A stretch of DNA of 64,000 bases from Amphiplicatus sp964507915 (GTDB lineage Bacteria; Pseudomonadota; Alphaproteobacteria; Caulobacterales; Parvularculaceae). The stretch is from assembly GCA_964507915.1 (NCBI GenBank), contig CAZDRH010000005.1, positions 206,244 through 270,243 of the forward strand, given 5' to 3'. The notes beneath the pieces were generated by a model. It did not search any database. It saw nothing but the letters and a program-made list of their open reading frames with translations, and had not been told where the DNA came from. The position numbers and the translations under genes are program-made. Shown in pieces: positions 8,576-18,123 of this stretch (its first letter is position 1; every line of letters begins with the position of its first letter).

Positions 8576-10012
8576 GTGGACGAGCGTTTGCTGAAATTCG
8601 TTTCCCGCGACCGGGAAGCGCCGCCAAAGCGCGACGCTGCTGCGCGGCGCTGCGATTTCGGCGAGATTCAAGCGCCCTTCCAGACGGACGCGGCTGAGGC
8701 GCAGTCGTCGCGCTGTTCGCAATGCGGCGTTCCCTTTTGCCAGAGCGCGTGTCCCCTCGGAAACGACATCCCCGACTGGCTCCGCCTCGTGGCCGAAGGG
8801 CGGCTTGAAGAGGCCTGGCGCGCTTCGGCTGCGACCAACTCCATGCCGGAAGTCTGCGGCAAGATCTGTCCCCAGGACCGGCTCTGCGAAGGCGCTTGCG
8901 TCATCGAACAGTCGGGCCATGGCGCGGTGACGATCGGCGCCGTCGAGGAATTCCTCACCGAAACCGCGTTCGCCAATGGCTGGATCGCGCCCTTGCGCGC
9001 GCGGCGCGATCTTGGCCGTTCCGTCGGCATTGTCGGCGCCGGGCCCGCAGGCCTTTCCGCTGCCGAATTGTTGCGCGAGGAAGGGTTCGAGGTCTTCGTC
9101 TACGATCGCTATGACCGTATGGGCGGGCTTCTCGTGTACGGCATCCCGAATTTCAAACTCGACAAGAGCGTCGTTGCGCGCCGGGTCGCGCGGCTCGCCG
9201 AGGGCGGCGTGCGCTTCGTTCCGAATTTCGCAGTCGGCCGGGACGCCACGCTCGGCGACTTGCGTGAAAAGCACGACGCCGTGTTGGTCGCGACCGGCGT
9301 CTATCGTCCGCGTACGCTCGATTGCCCGACAGACGCCGCCGCGCCCGTGATCGAGGCGCTGGATTACCTCACAGCCTCCAACCGGCGCGGTCTCGGCGAT
9401 GTGGACGCTGCCTGCACCAATCCGGCGCTTGATGCGGCGGCAAAACGCGTCGTCGTCATCGGCGGCGGCGATACGGCGATGGACTGCGTGCGCACGGCCG
9501 TGCGGCAGGGCGCATTGTCCGTCGCCTGTCTCTACCGGCGCGACCGCCAGAACATGCCGGGTTCGGCGCGCGAAGTGAGACACGCGGAAGAAGAAGGCGT
9601 CGTGTTCGAGTGGCTCGCCGCGCCCAAGGCGGTGCGGGCGGACGGCGTCGTCGCCGTCCGGATGCGGCTTGAGGGCAGGGACCTTTCCGGCCGCGCACAG
9701 CCCGTGGAAACGCCGGGTTCGGAGTTTCTGGCGCCTGCCGATCTCGTCATCTGCGCCCTTGGCTATGATCCCGAGGATGCGCCGCGTCTTTTCGGCGCGC
9801 CAGAACTTGCCGTGAACCGCCGCGGCGCGATCAAGGTCAACCCGGCGACGTTTGAGACGGCGATCCCCGGCGTCTACGCCGCTGGCGACATCGTGCGCGG
9901 CGCGTCGCTCGTCGTCTGGGCGATCCGCGACGGGCGCCTCGCCGCACAGGCGATCGCCGCGCGCCATGCCGCGGTGCAGGCTTCGGGCGCGGCCCTTCTT
10001 GCGGCGGAATAG
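8576..10012 (+). CDS. gltD: Glutamate synthase (NADPH) small subunit
   Basis: The 478-aa beta subunit of NADPH-GOGAT. It takes electrons from NADPH through FAD and passes them to the large subunit for glutamate formation. The N-terminal cysteine-rich region with two 4Fe-4S sites is intact ('SRCSQCGVPFCQSACPLGND' and 'CGKICPQDRLCEGACV'). The FAD-binding 'GIVGAGPAGLSAAELL' and NAD(P)-binding 'VVVIGGGDTAMDCVRTAVRQ' Rossmann motifs follow, and the C-terminal 'GVYAAGDIVRGASLVVWAI' closes the flavin site. The start is GTG at 8576. It lies 6 bases before gltB, in D-B order, opposite to E. coli. Confidence 0.95.
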   Translation: MDERLLKFVSRDREAPPKRDAAARRCDFGEIQAPFQTDAAEAQSSRCSQCGVPFCQSACPLGNDIPDWLRLVAEGRLEEAWRASAATNSMPEVCGKICPQDRLCEGACVIEQSGHGAVTIGAVEEFLTETAFANGWIAPLRARRDLGRSVGIVGAGPAGLSAAELLREEGFEVFVYDRYDRMGGLLVYGIPNFKLDKSVVARRVARLAEGGVRFVPNFAVGRDATLGDLREKHDAVLVATGVYRPRTLDCPTDAAAPVIEALDYLTASNRRGLGDVDAACTNPALDAAAKRVVVIGGGDTAMDCVRTAVRQGALSVACLYRRDRQNMPGSAREVRHAEEEGVVFEWLAAPKAVRADGVVAVRMRLEGRDLSGRAQPVETPGSEFLAPADLVICALGYDPEDAPRLFGAPELAVNRRGAIKVNPATFETAIPGVYAAGDIVRGASLVVWAIRDGRLAAQAIAARHAAVQASGAALLAAE

Positions 10013-10018
10013 ACCATC

Positions 10019-13000
10019 ATGACCCGGACGATGTCCTTCGAAGAGCAGCTTGCCGCGCGGGAACGCGCGCGCGCTTCGGGCCTGTGGTCGCCGGATGACG
10101 AGCATGACGCCTGCGGCGTCGGCCTCATTGCCGCGCTCGACGGCAGGCCGCGGCGCGAGGTCGTGGATCTCGCGATCCGCGCCCTCAAAGCCGTCTGGCA
10201 TCGCGGCGCTGTCGACGCCGACGGCAAGACCGGCGACGGCGCAGGCCTCAGGGCTTCGCTGCCGCAGGACCTCTTCAAGACGTTCGTCTCGGCGATGGGC
10301 GGGACGCCCTCCGCCGCCGACGTCTGCGTCGGTCAGGTGTTTCTGCCGCGTACGGATTTCGGCGCGCAGGATTTCGCGCGGTCGATCGTAGAAGCCGAAC
10401 TTATCTGCGAGGGCTTCGAGCTGCATGGCTGGCGCCAGACGCCGGTCGAGGCGGCCGTGCTTGGCGCCAAGGCCAATGCGACGCGCCCCGAGATCGAGCA
10501 GGTTCTCTTCTGGGACCCGGCGGGCCGCGCCTGCGACGATCTTGCCCGTGATCTCTTTATCGTCCGGCGGCGGATCGAAAAGCGCGCGCTCGCGGCGAAT
10601 ATGGCGCAGTTCTATATCTGCTCCTTCGGCCGCGATGACATCGTCTACAAGGGCATGTTTCTCGCGCAGGCGATCGACGAATTCTATCCCGACCTTAAGG
10701 ATCCGCGATTCGAATCGCGGCTCGCCATATTCCACCAACGCTATTCCACCAACACTTTTCCCGAATGGCGGCTCGCCCAGCCCTTCCGCATGCTCGCCCA
10801 TAACGGCGAGATCAACACGCTGAAGGGCAACGTCAACTGGATGAAGAGCCATGAGATCCGCATGGCGTCCGAGGCGTTCGGCGCGCGCGATGCGGACGTC
10901 AAACCCGTCATTCAACCGGGATCGTCCGACAGCGGATGTCTTGACCAGGTGTTCGAAGTGCTCGTGCGCGCCGGCCGCGACGCGCCGATGGCCAAGACCT
11001 TGCTCATTCCGGAAGCCTGGTCGAAGCGGCAGGCGTCGATGCCCGCGCGGTGGCGCGCGCTCTATGAGTACGCCAACGCCGTGATGGAGCCCTGGGACGG
11101 GCCGGCGGCGATCGTCGCCTATGACGGCCGCTGGGCGATCGCCGGGCTTGACCGGAACGGCCTTAGGCCCTTGCGTTTTGCGCGGTCGTCGGACGGCCTC
11201 CTTGCCGTCGGATCCGAAACTGGCATGTGCCCGCTCGATCCCGCACGGATTGTCGAACGCGGCGCGCTGGAGCCGGGGTCAATGATTGCGGTCGACTGCG
11301 ACGCCGGCGAGTTTCTGCGTCATGCTGAAATTCTCGACCGGCTGTCGGCGCGCCACCCTTATGAGAAATGGACCGCGAACATTCTCGAACTCGAGGAGAA
11401 GATTGGTCCCGGGCCTGAGGATCGTCTCTTTACGGATGACGAGGCGCTCCGCCGCCAGGCCGCCGCCGGTTATACGATGGAGGAAGTCGACCTCGTGCTC
11501 CGGCCGATGGCGGCGGAGGGCAAGGAGGCGGTCGGCTCGATGGGCGACGATTCCCCGCTCGCCGTGCTTTCCGGCGGCTGGCGGCCTCTGTCGCATTACT
11601 TCCGGCAGAAGTTCAGCCAAGTGACGAACCCGCCGATCGATCCCTTGCGCGAAGCGCGGGTGATGAGCCTTAAGACGCGCTTCAAGAACCTCGGCAATAT
11701 TCTCGCCTCGGATGAGACGCAGACGGATGTTTTCGTGCTCGACAGCCCTTTCCTGTCGAACGGCATGATCGAGCGGTTCAAGACCTATGTGCCTGAGGCC
11801 GTCGAGATTGACTGCACATTCCCCCGCGCCGAGGCGACGGGCGCCGGCGGCGCTTTGAAGCGCGCGCTCGACCGCATCCAAGCTTCCGCGGAAGATGCGG
11901 CGCGGGGCGGCGCCGCCCATGTCATACTGTCCGACGCCGGTCAAAGCGCCGAGCGTCTTGCGGCGCCGATGATCCTCGCCGCCGGCGCGGTCCACAGCCG
12001 CCTGGTCGCGGCGGGACTGAGGTCGCGGTGCTCGATCACCGTGCGGTCGGCTGAGTGCGTTGATCCGCACTATTTCGCGGTGCTGATCGGCGTCGGGGCG
12101 ACGACCGTGAATCCGTATCTAGCTTGCGAATCGATCGCCATCGAACACGCGCGCGGCCGCTATCCGGGCAAGACGGCGGGCCAGTGCATTTTCAGCTATA
12201 AATGTGCAATCGAGGCAGGTCTCATGAAGATCCTCTCGAAGAGCGGCATTTCCGTCGTATCAGCCTATCGCGGCGGGCTCAATTTCGAAACCATCGGCCT
12301 GTCGCGCGCGCTCGTCGCCGAGTACTTTCCGGGCGCGCCCTCGCGCATTTCGGGGATCGGCCTTGCAGGCATCGAAAAGCGAAGCGCGGCGCTGCACGAC
12401 CGCGCCTGGGGCGGAGCGGCTGAGTCCCTTTCGACGGGAGGCTTCTACAGACAGCGCACGCGCGGCGAGCGCCATGCGCTGGAAGCGGGCCTCATCAGCG
12501 ACCTGCAGACGGCGGTGCGCGAGGACGATTACGACGCCTACAAACGATACTCGGATGCGCTCGGGTCTGCGCCGCCGACGCAATTGCGGGAGTTGCTGCG
12601 TTTCAAGGACGCGCCGGCGCCAATCCCGCTTTCCGAAGTCGAATCCGTCAACGCCGTGCGCCAGCGGTTCGTGACGCCCGGCATGTCGCTCGGCGCGCTC
12701 TCGCCCGAGGCGCATGGCGCGCTCAACATCGCCATGAACCGCATCGGCGCAAAGTCCGTCTCCGGAGAAGGCGGCGAAGACAGCGCGCGCTATCGCAATC
12801 TTCCGAACGGCGACAACGCCAATTCGGCGGTCAAACAGATCGCCTCGGGCCGTTTCGGCGTGACGGCGGAGTATCTCAATCAGTGCCGCGAGATCGAGAT
12901 CAAGATTGCGCAGGGCGCAAAGCCCGGCGAAGGCGGCCAACTGCCGGGCTTCAAGGTGACGGAGTACATTGCAAGGCTTCGCCACGCGACGCCGGGCGTG

Positions 13001-14560
13001 TCGTTGATTTCGCCGCCGCCGCATCACGATATCTATTCGATCGAGGACCTCGCCCAGCTCATATACGACCTCAAGAACATCAATCCGGAGGCGCGCGTCT
13101 GCGTGAAGCTCGTCTCGACATCCGGCGTCGGGACGATCGCGGCGGGCGTCGCCAAGGCGAAAGCCGACGTCATTCTCATCTCCGGCAATGTCGGCGGCAC
13201 GGGCGCATCGCCGCTCACTTCGATCAAATTCGCCGGCGCGCCGTGGGAGATCGGTCTCGCCGAGGCCCATCAGGTGCTGACGATGAACAATCTGCGCGCA
13301 TCGGTCACGCTGCGCACGGATGGCGGCATCCGCACGGGGCGCGATGTCGTCAAGGCCGCGATGCTCGGCGCGGAAGAATTCGGCATAGGGACGATCTCGC
13401 TCGTCGCCATGGGCTGTCTCATGGTGCGGCAGTGTCACTCGAACACCTGCCCGGTCGGTGTCTGCACGCAGGACGAGGACCTGCGCAAGCGCTTCAAGGG
13501 CGCGCCCGATCATGTCGTCCGCCTCATGACTTTCATTGCTGAAGAGGCGCGCGAGATTCTGGCGCGGCTCGGTGCGCGCTCAATCGACGATGTCATCGGT
13601 CGGTCCGACCTCTTGGAGCAATTCGCCCGCGGAGCCGACGATCTCGACGATCTCGATCTCAACCCGATCCTCGCGCGGGTCGACGCCGGCGCTGCGCCAA
13701 TGCGCTCCTCGCGCGCCGGCCGTATTGAGCCCGCGCCTTCGCTCGATATTGAAATCCTCCGCGACGCCGCCCCGGTTTTCGAGCGCGGCGAGAGGATGGA
13801 GCTCTCCTACGCCGTGCGCAACACACAGCGCGCCATTGGCGCGCGGGTATCGTCGGCGATCGTTCGGCGCTTCGGCCCCGGCGGCCTCGCCGACGGACAA
13901 TTGACTGCGCGCCTCAAGGGCTCGGCTGGCCAGTCGCTCGGCGCCTTCGGAGCCAAAGGCCTCCGGCTCGAACTTGACGGCGACGCGAACGACTATGTGG
14001 GAAAGGGGCTCTCAGGCGCCGAGATCATCCTTCGTCCGTGGTTGGAGGGGCGCGACGCGCGCGAGCCGCAGGCGATCATCGGCAACGCCTGTCTCTACGG
14101 CGCTACGTCCGGCGCGCTCTTCGCCGCGGGCCGCGCCGGCGGCCGCTTCGCCGTTCGCAACTCCGGCGCCGTCGCGGTTGTCGAGGGATGTTCGGCGAAT
14201 GGCTGCGAATACATGACCGGCGGCGCCGTCCTCATTCTTGGGCCCATCGGCGACAACTTCGCAGCGGGCATGTCCGGCGGGCGCGCCTATGTGTTCGATC
14301 CCGACCGGCGCTTTGCGAGCCTCGTCAACGAAGACAGCGTCGAATGGGTCTCGCTTGCGGCGCTCGAAAGCGGCGCATTTGCGGGCGCCGCCGATGAAGA
14401 CGAAGCGCGCGCGCTGCTCGAACGGCATGTCGCAGAGACGCGTTCGCCGCGCGCCGAAGCGATCCTCTCGGCCTGGGACGCCCATCGGGCGCAGATCATC
14501 GCCGTGGCGCCGAAGGAGATCCTGTCTATACGCCGCAAGCAGCTTCTCGCTGCGGAATAG
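10019..14560 (+). CDS. gltB: Glutamate synthase (NADPH) large subunit
   Basis: The 1513-aa alpha subunit of GOGAT, full length. A propeptide of about 31 residues precedes C32 in 'HDACGVGLIAAL', the N-terminal nucleophile of the glutaminase (GATase type 2) domain. The central domain and FMN-binding synthase domain follow ('GEGGEDSARYRNLPNGDNAN', 'GNVGGTGASPLTSIKFAG'). The 3Fe-4S cysteines are in 'GCLMVRQCHSNTCPVGVCTQ' (around 1132-1147), and the C-terminal beta-helix GXGXG domain is present. It makes two glutamates from glutamine and 2-oxoglutarate with GltD. Expressed with gltD; the stop lies 9 bases from the convergent TIR-protein gene. Confidence 0.96.
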   Translation: MTRTMSFEEQLAARERARASGLWSPDDEHDACGVGLIAALDGRPRREVVDLAIRALKAVWHRGAVDADGKTGDGAGLRASLPQDLFKTFVSAMGGTPSAADVCVGQVFLPRTDFGAQDFARSIVEAELICEGFELHGWRQTPVEAAVLGAKANATRPEIEQVLFWDPAGRACDDLARDLFIVRRRIEKRALAANMAQFYICSFGRDDIVYKGMFLAQAIDEFYPDLKDPRFESRLAIFHQRYSTNTFPEWRLAQPFRMLAHNGEINTLKGNVNWMKSHEIRMASEAFGARDADVKPVIQPGSSDSGCLDQVFEVLVRAGRDAPMAKTLLIPEAWSKRQASMPARWRALYEYANAVMEPWDGPAAIVAYDGRWAIAGLDRNGLRPLRFARSSDGLLAVGSETGMCPLDPARIVERGALEPGSMIAVDCDAGEFLRHAEILDRLSARHPYEKWTANILELEEKIGPGPEDRLFTDDEALRRQAAAGYTMEEVDLVLRPMAAEGKEAVGSMGDDSPLAVLSGGWRPLSHYFRQKFSQVTNPPIDPLREARVMSLKTRFKNLGNILASDETQTDVFVLDSPFLSNGMIERFKTYVPEAVEIDCTFPRAEATGAGGALKRALDRIQASAEDAARGGAAHVILSDAGQSAERLAAPMILAAGAVHSRLVAAGLRSRCSITVRSAECVDPHYFAVLIGVGATTVNPYLACESIAIEHARGRYPGKTAGQCIFSYKCAIEAGLMKILSKSGISVVSAYRGGLNFETIGLSRALVAEYFPGAPSRISGIGLAGIEKRSAALHDRAWGGAAESLSTGGFYRQRTRGERHALEAGLISDLQTAVREDDYDAYKRYSDALGSAPPTQLRELLRFKDAPAPIPLSEVESVNAVRQRFVTPGMSLGALSPEAHGALNIAMNRIGAKSVSGEGGEDSARYRNLPNGDNANSAVKQIASGRFGVTAEYLNQCREIEIKIAQGAKPGEGGQLPGFKVTEYIARLRHATPGVSLISPPPHHDIYSIEDLAQLIYDLKNINPEARVCVKLVSTSGVGTIAAGVAKAKADVILISGNVGGTGASPLTSIKFAGAPWEIGLAEAHQVLTMNNLRASVTLRTDGGIRTGRDVVKAAMLGAEEFGIGTISLVAMGCLMVRQCHSNTCPVGVCTQDEDLRKRFKGAPDHVVRLMTFIAEEAREILARLGARSIDDVIGRSDLLEQFARGADDLDDLDLNPILARVDAGAAPMRSSRAGRIEPAPSLDIEILRDAAPVFERGERMELSYAVRNTQRAIGARVSSAIVRRFGPGGLADGQLTARLKGSAGQSLGAFGAKGLRLELDGDANDYVGKGLSGAEIILRPWLEGRDAREPQAIIGNACLYGATSGALFAAGRAGGRFAVRNSGAVAVVEGCSANGCEYMTGGAVLILGPIGDNFAAGMSGGRAYVFDPDRRFASLVNEDSVEWVSLAALESGAFAGAADEDEARALLERHVAETRSPRAEAILSAWDAHRAQIIAVAPKEILSIRRKQLLAAE

Positions 14561-14569
14561 GCTCCGGCT

Positions 14570-16306
14570 TCAGGCCGTGCAGGCCGCGAGCACAATGGCC
14601 GCGCGTGCGGCGTAGGCGTCCGCGACTCGGCGCGTAAAGCTGCGCCAGCCTTCGCCGCCGTCGCCGGACAAGGACGCGGCGAGGAGCCCCGCCTGTTCAG
14701 GCGGCGGAAAGCGGTAGGAGGGATAAAAGCGGCAGAGCGATTGCGCCGCGTCGTCGAGGGTCGCGTCGTCACCGCCGAGCATCGCCGAGATGATCAGAAC
14801 ACGGATGGCGTCCGGATTGTTGGGATAGGCGGCGACCGCAAGCCGCGCCCTGTCGAGCGCCTCGGCGTCGCGCCCTGAAGCCGCGAGCATATAGGCGAGG
14901 GCGCCGTTCACTTGCGAGCGCTGCAGGGGCGAAAAGACCGCCGGCGCGAGCGTCGCGATCCTTGCCGCGGCGTCTTCAAAGCCGCCGCTCATCCGTGCAA
15001 CAGCGTCGATCGCGCGCGCGCGCGTCGCCGGGAGGTCGTGACCTTGCTCAATGAGACGGCCATAGGCGTCAGCGGCGGCGCGATAGCGGCCGGTCGAGAA
15101 ATAGACATCGGCTGAAACGCCCGTCACCCAGCGCGATTTGGGCGCCAGGGTGACGGCCTGTGCAAGCTTTTCCTCGGCCTGCGATGCGAGCGCAGCCCCG
15201 GCCCCGGGGTCGATCACGCTTAGCATGAATTCGGCCTGCGCCGCGGAGGCGAGTAATTCCGCATCGAGGGGGTGTTTCTTCAGGCCCTCGCCGAGGACGC
15301 CGATCGCCTCGCGCACCCCTTCTTCCGTCCACGGCGCATAGACGCCGCCGGCAAGCGCCTTTGCGATGTATTCGCGCGGGGCGAGGGCGGCGGGCGGCGC
15401 CGCTTTGAGGCGCGCGCCTTCGGCTTCATAGAGGCCGCGCCAGATCGCATCGGCGAGCTGCATCGCGACGGCGGGGTCGTTTGGCGAAGCGCCTGGCGCA
15501 GCGGCGGAAAAACTCCAGGCGATCGCCTCTGTCCGCGCGTCGACGACGGTCGCCATAACCCGCGCACCGGCGCCCTTACCCTCGACCGCGACGACAATCC
15601 GATAGGACGCAGGGCGCTTGGCCTCGCCGGTTTCAGAGGCAACGCGCATCCAAGGCGCGCGCGCAAGCGACGCCGCGAGCGCGTCGGCGAGCGATCCGCT
15701 GTCAGCCTGCTCTGGCCGTGCGGAAACGCTGACCGAAACGGAATCCCGATCGGGCGTTTGCGGCGCCCTGTCGCGCATTGCGAAAAGGGAAGCCGCGATG
15801 CTGACCAACCCAAGCGCAGCGGCCGCGATGATCAAGACCCTGACTGGCCGCTTCGGCGCCGGCGCGGACAAAAACACGGCAGGCGCTTGAGTGGGCGCTC
15901 TCGCTGGCGTTGCGGGCGCCCCTTTCAGTCTTTCGAGATCAGCGATCAGCGCGGCGATGGCGGCGTCGTCCGGCTTGCCGGCGGTCTCCGCGTAATCGAT
16001 CGTATGCAATTGGCGAAAGCCCATGGGCGGCTGGGCGGCGCCGATGCGCAGGGGCACGAGCTTGCCGGCGTCGCGCCCGGCCGAGGCCTCTTCCTGCACC
16101 CAATGCGATTGCGCCGCTGCGTCGGTCCAGACGACGACGACCGCGAGCGCGCCGTCAATTTTGCGCTCGATCTCCTGCGCGAAGGCTGCGCCGCCCGCGA
16201 GATGCCGATCCCACCAGACGCGATAGCCCGACGCCTCGAGCCGCGCGGCGAGCCGCTCGACAAGGGCGCGATCTTCGCGCGCATAGGAAAGGAAAACTTC
16301 TGACAT
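14570..16306 (-). CDS. TIR-domain / transmembrane / TPR protein
   Basis: A 578-aa protein built of an N-terminal bacterial TIR_2 domain (1-140: 'EVFLSYAREDRALVERLA', 'GYRVWWDRHLAGGAAFAQEI', 'VVVVWTDAAAQSHWVQEEA'), a Pro/Ala linker, one transmembrane helix (about 155-177, 'VLIIAAAALGLVSIAASLF') and a periplasmic C-terminal half with TPR-like helices ('RARLAVAAYPNNPDAIRVLI'). The conserved Glu residues after WW and in WVQEE are where NADase TIRs hold their catalytic acid, but activity cannot be read off. The start was set at the ATG giving 'MSEVF'; the frame extends 22 codons further. It follows the catabolic operon by 82 bases on the same strand. Confidence 0.78.
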   Translation of the reverse strand: MSEVFLSYAREDRALVERLAARLEASGYRVWWDRHLAGGAAFAQEIERKIDGALAVVVVWTDAAAQSHWVQEEASAGRDAGKLVPLRIGAAQPPMGFRQLHTIDYAETAGKPDDAAIAALIADLERLKGAPATPARAPTQAPAVFLSAPAPKRPVRVLIIAAAALGLVSIAASLFAMRDRAPQTPDRDSVSVSVSARPEQADSGSLADALAASLARAPWMRVASETGEAKRPASYRIVVAVEGKGAGARVMATVVDARTEAIAWSFSAAAPGASPNDPAVAMQLADAIWRGLYEAEGARLKAAPPAALAPREYIAKALAGGVYAPWTEEGVREAIGVLGEGLKKHPLDAELLASAAQAEFMLSVIDPGAGAALASQAEEKLAQAVTLAPKSRWVTGVSADVYFSTGRYRAAADAYGRLIEQGHDLPATRARAIDAVARMSGGFEDAAARIATLAPAVFSPLQRSQVNGALAYMLAASGRDAEALDRARLAVAAYPNNPDAIRVLIISAMLGGDDATLDDAAQSLCRFYPSYRFPPPEQAGLLAASLSGDGGEGWRSFTRRVADAYAARAAIVLAACTA

Positions 16307-16388
16307 CGGATGATGAGCCCGGTCCCCGGCGATCAACACCCCATCGCTGGCGCCGCCGGCGCGCGAAAGCAACCCGAATCAGAACCCC

Positions 16389-17390
16389 TTACTGCGCGGC
16401 GTGAACGCCCCGCGCGATCGCGCGCGCGACGCAATCGGCGAGCGCGGACCCCATGGCGGCGAGCGCGAGCGCGCGGTCGCCAGCCGGCAGATCGACGCGG
16501 CCCGTCGCCGTGCAGAAGAGAAGGTCCCCGTCGAAGGGCGTGTGGGCGGGTCGGACGGCGCGGGCGATCCCGTCCTGCCCCATCATCGCGAGGCGCTTGC
16601 ACTCGGCCGGCGTCAGGCGCGCGGAGACCGCAACGACGCCGATGGTCGTGTTGGCGCCGAGCAGGGATTTGTCCGCGTCGCGGAGCCGCCCTTGATCCGG
16701 GAATGGATGGCGCGCATGGGCGTCCGCGCCCGGACGCGCGCCGCCGAATTCGCCGTCGATCTCAAAGGGCCAGGCCCAGTAGGTTTTACCATCCGGCATG
16801 ACCGCCGAGCCGACGGGGTTGGCGACCATCAGCGCGCCGACCACCACGCCGCCTCCAAGGTCGAGCGACGCCGAACCAAGGCCGCCCCGCATCAGCCCCG
16901 CGCGCGCGCCGAGGCCAGCGCCGGCGCGGCCGATCTTGAACGTCTCCCCGGCGCCGGCGAGCGCCGCCGCGCCAAGCGTGCGATAGAGCGCCGGCACGCG
17001 CGATTTTTCGCCGCCATTGGTGAGATCATAGATGACGGCCGCGGGCACGATCGGGACATAAGGCGCGCCGGGATGAAGGAGCAGCCCTTCCTTGCGGGCC
17101 GACAGGGCTTCGGCGACGGCGTCCGCCGCGCCGAGCCCGAGCGCCGAGCCGCCGGTCAGCACGAAGGCGTGCGCCCGCCCGACGAGACCGTCCGCTGCGA
17201 GAATCTCCGTGTCGCGCGTGCCGGGCCCGCCGCCCCGCACATCGACGGCGCCGGCGACGCTGTCCGTACACAGAACGACGGTGACGCCGGTGCGCGCCGC
17301 CTCGTCCTCCGCGCCGCCGACGCGGACGCCCGGCACGTCGGTGATGAGATTGCGCGGACCTGGACGATGTTCAAATACAGCGGCCACCAT
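16389..17390 (-). CDS. P1-family (DmpA/BapA-type) aminopeptidase
   Basis: A 333-aa Ntn-type hydrolase of peptidase family P1 (L-aminopeptidase D-Ala-esterase/amidase, beta-peptidyl aminopeptidase). Signatures are 'NLITDVPGVRVGGAED' at the N-terminus, 'LTGGSALGLGAADAV' and 'LLGANTTIGVVAVSARL'. Family members cleave themselves before a Ser/Thr nucleophile; here N247-T248-T249 occupies that place, Thr248 being the likely equivalent of Ser250 of DmpA. P1 enzymes release N-terminal D-Ala or beta-amino acids that other peptidases leave alone. It is the last gene of the nine-gene operon, its start overlapping the SDR gene by 20 bases. Confidence 0.85.
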   Translation of the reverse strand: MVAAVFEHRPGPRNLITDVPGVRVGGAEDEAARTGVTVVLCTDSVAGAVDVRGGGPGTRDTEILAADGLVGRAHAFVLTGGSALGLGAADAVAEALSARKEGLLLHPGAPYVPIVPAAVIYDLTNGGEKSRVPALYRTLGAAALAGAGETFKIGRAGAGLGARAGLMRGGLGSASLDLGGGVVVGALMVANPVGSAVMPDGKTYWAWPFEIDGEFGGARPGADAHARHPFPDQGRLRDADKSLLGANTTIGVVAVSARLTPAECKRLAMMGQDGIARAVRPAHTPFDGDLLFCTATGRVDLPAGDRALALAAMGSALADCVARAIARGVHAAQ

Positions 17391-18108
17391 CGACCTCCAT
17401 GGCGACGCCGGTGATCATGGACGCTTCGTCTGACGCGAGGAAACAGACGGCGCCTGCAATATCTTCCGGCGTCGAAAACCGTCCCAGCGGAATTGTCGCG
17501 AGGAACTTCGCGCGGATTTCTGGCGTGTCGGCGCCCATGAAGGTCGCGAGCATCGGCGTTTCGCCCGCGACAGGATTGACGGCGTTGACGCGCACGCCGA
17601 AGGGCGCAAGCTCAACCGCCATGGCGCGCGTCGCCGTGACGACCCAGCCCTTTGAAGCATTGTACCAGCAGAGATTGGGGCGCGGGCTCACGGCGGCCGT
17701 CGAGGCGATGTTGACGATCGCCCCGCGCCTGGCGGCTTTCATGCGCGGCACGATTGCGCGCGCGCTGTTGTAGATCGACAGCATGTTGACGCGGAAGATC
17801 CGGTCAAAAAGCTCCGGAGACAGACTGTCGAGCGGTTGGGGCGTATGGCCGAGCCCCGCATTGTTGACAAGAATGTCGAGGCCGCCTTGCGCCGACGCTG
17901 AGAGCGCCTCGAAATCCTCCGGCCGCGTGACATCGCAGCGATGAAACGACGCCGCCGGACCGATTTCGCGCGCGAGCGCCGCGCCCTTCGCCTCGTCAAT
18001 ATCCGCGATGAAGATGCGCGCGCCCTCGGCGGCGAAGCGGCGCGCAATCCCCGCGCCGAAGCCCGACGCGCCGCCCGTAACCGCCGCTGTTTTTCCTTGG
18101 AGGCGCAT
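17371..18108 (-). CDS. Short-chain dehydrogenase/reductase
   Basis: A 245-aa classical SDR. The cofactor motif is 'TGGASGFGAG' (11-20), followed by acidic 'IADIDEAKG', which favours NAD over NADP, and 'NNAG'. The catalytic residues are S136, Y149 and K153 ('YNASKG'). The C-terminus is 'GVAMEVDGGRCI'. It is a soluble oxidoreductase of unknown substrate. The gene sits 15 bases after the aldehyde dehydrogenase and overlaps the aminopeptidase by 20, so it belongs to the operon and probably interconverts a hydroxy and keto intermediate of the same pathway (inference). Confidence 0.85.
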   Translation of the reverse strand: MRLQGKTAAVTGGASGFGAGIARRFAAEGARIFIADIDEAKGAALAREIGPAASFHRCDVTRPEDFEALSASAQGGLDILVNNAGLGHTPQPLDSLSPELFDRIFRVNMLSIYNSARAIVPRMKAARRGAIVNIASTAAVSPRPNLCWYNASKGWVVTATRAMAVELAPFGVRVNAVNPVAGETPMLATFMGADTPEIRAKFLATIPLGRFSTPEDIAGAVCFLASDEASMITGVAMEVDGGRCI

Positions 18109-18123
18109 CAGGAGATCCTCGCG

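Noticed and set aside
10705..10725. Palindromic gattcgaatc that resembles a tRNA T-loop
   Set aside because: It lies inside gltB in frame and there is no cloverleaf around it.
8420..10915. 831-codon open frame on the minus strand across gltD and gltB
   Set aside because: Antisense shadow in GC-rich coding DNA: composition dominated by Arg, Asp, Ala and Gly, with no family motifs. The plus strand encodes intact GltD and GltB.
12260..13513. 417-codon minus-strand frame inside gltB
   Set aside because: Shadow of the synthase domain, with Arg/Asp/Ala-biased composition and no recognisable domain.
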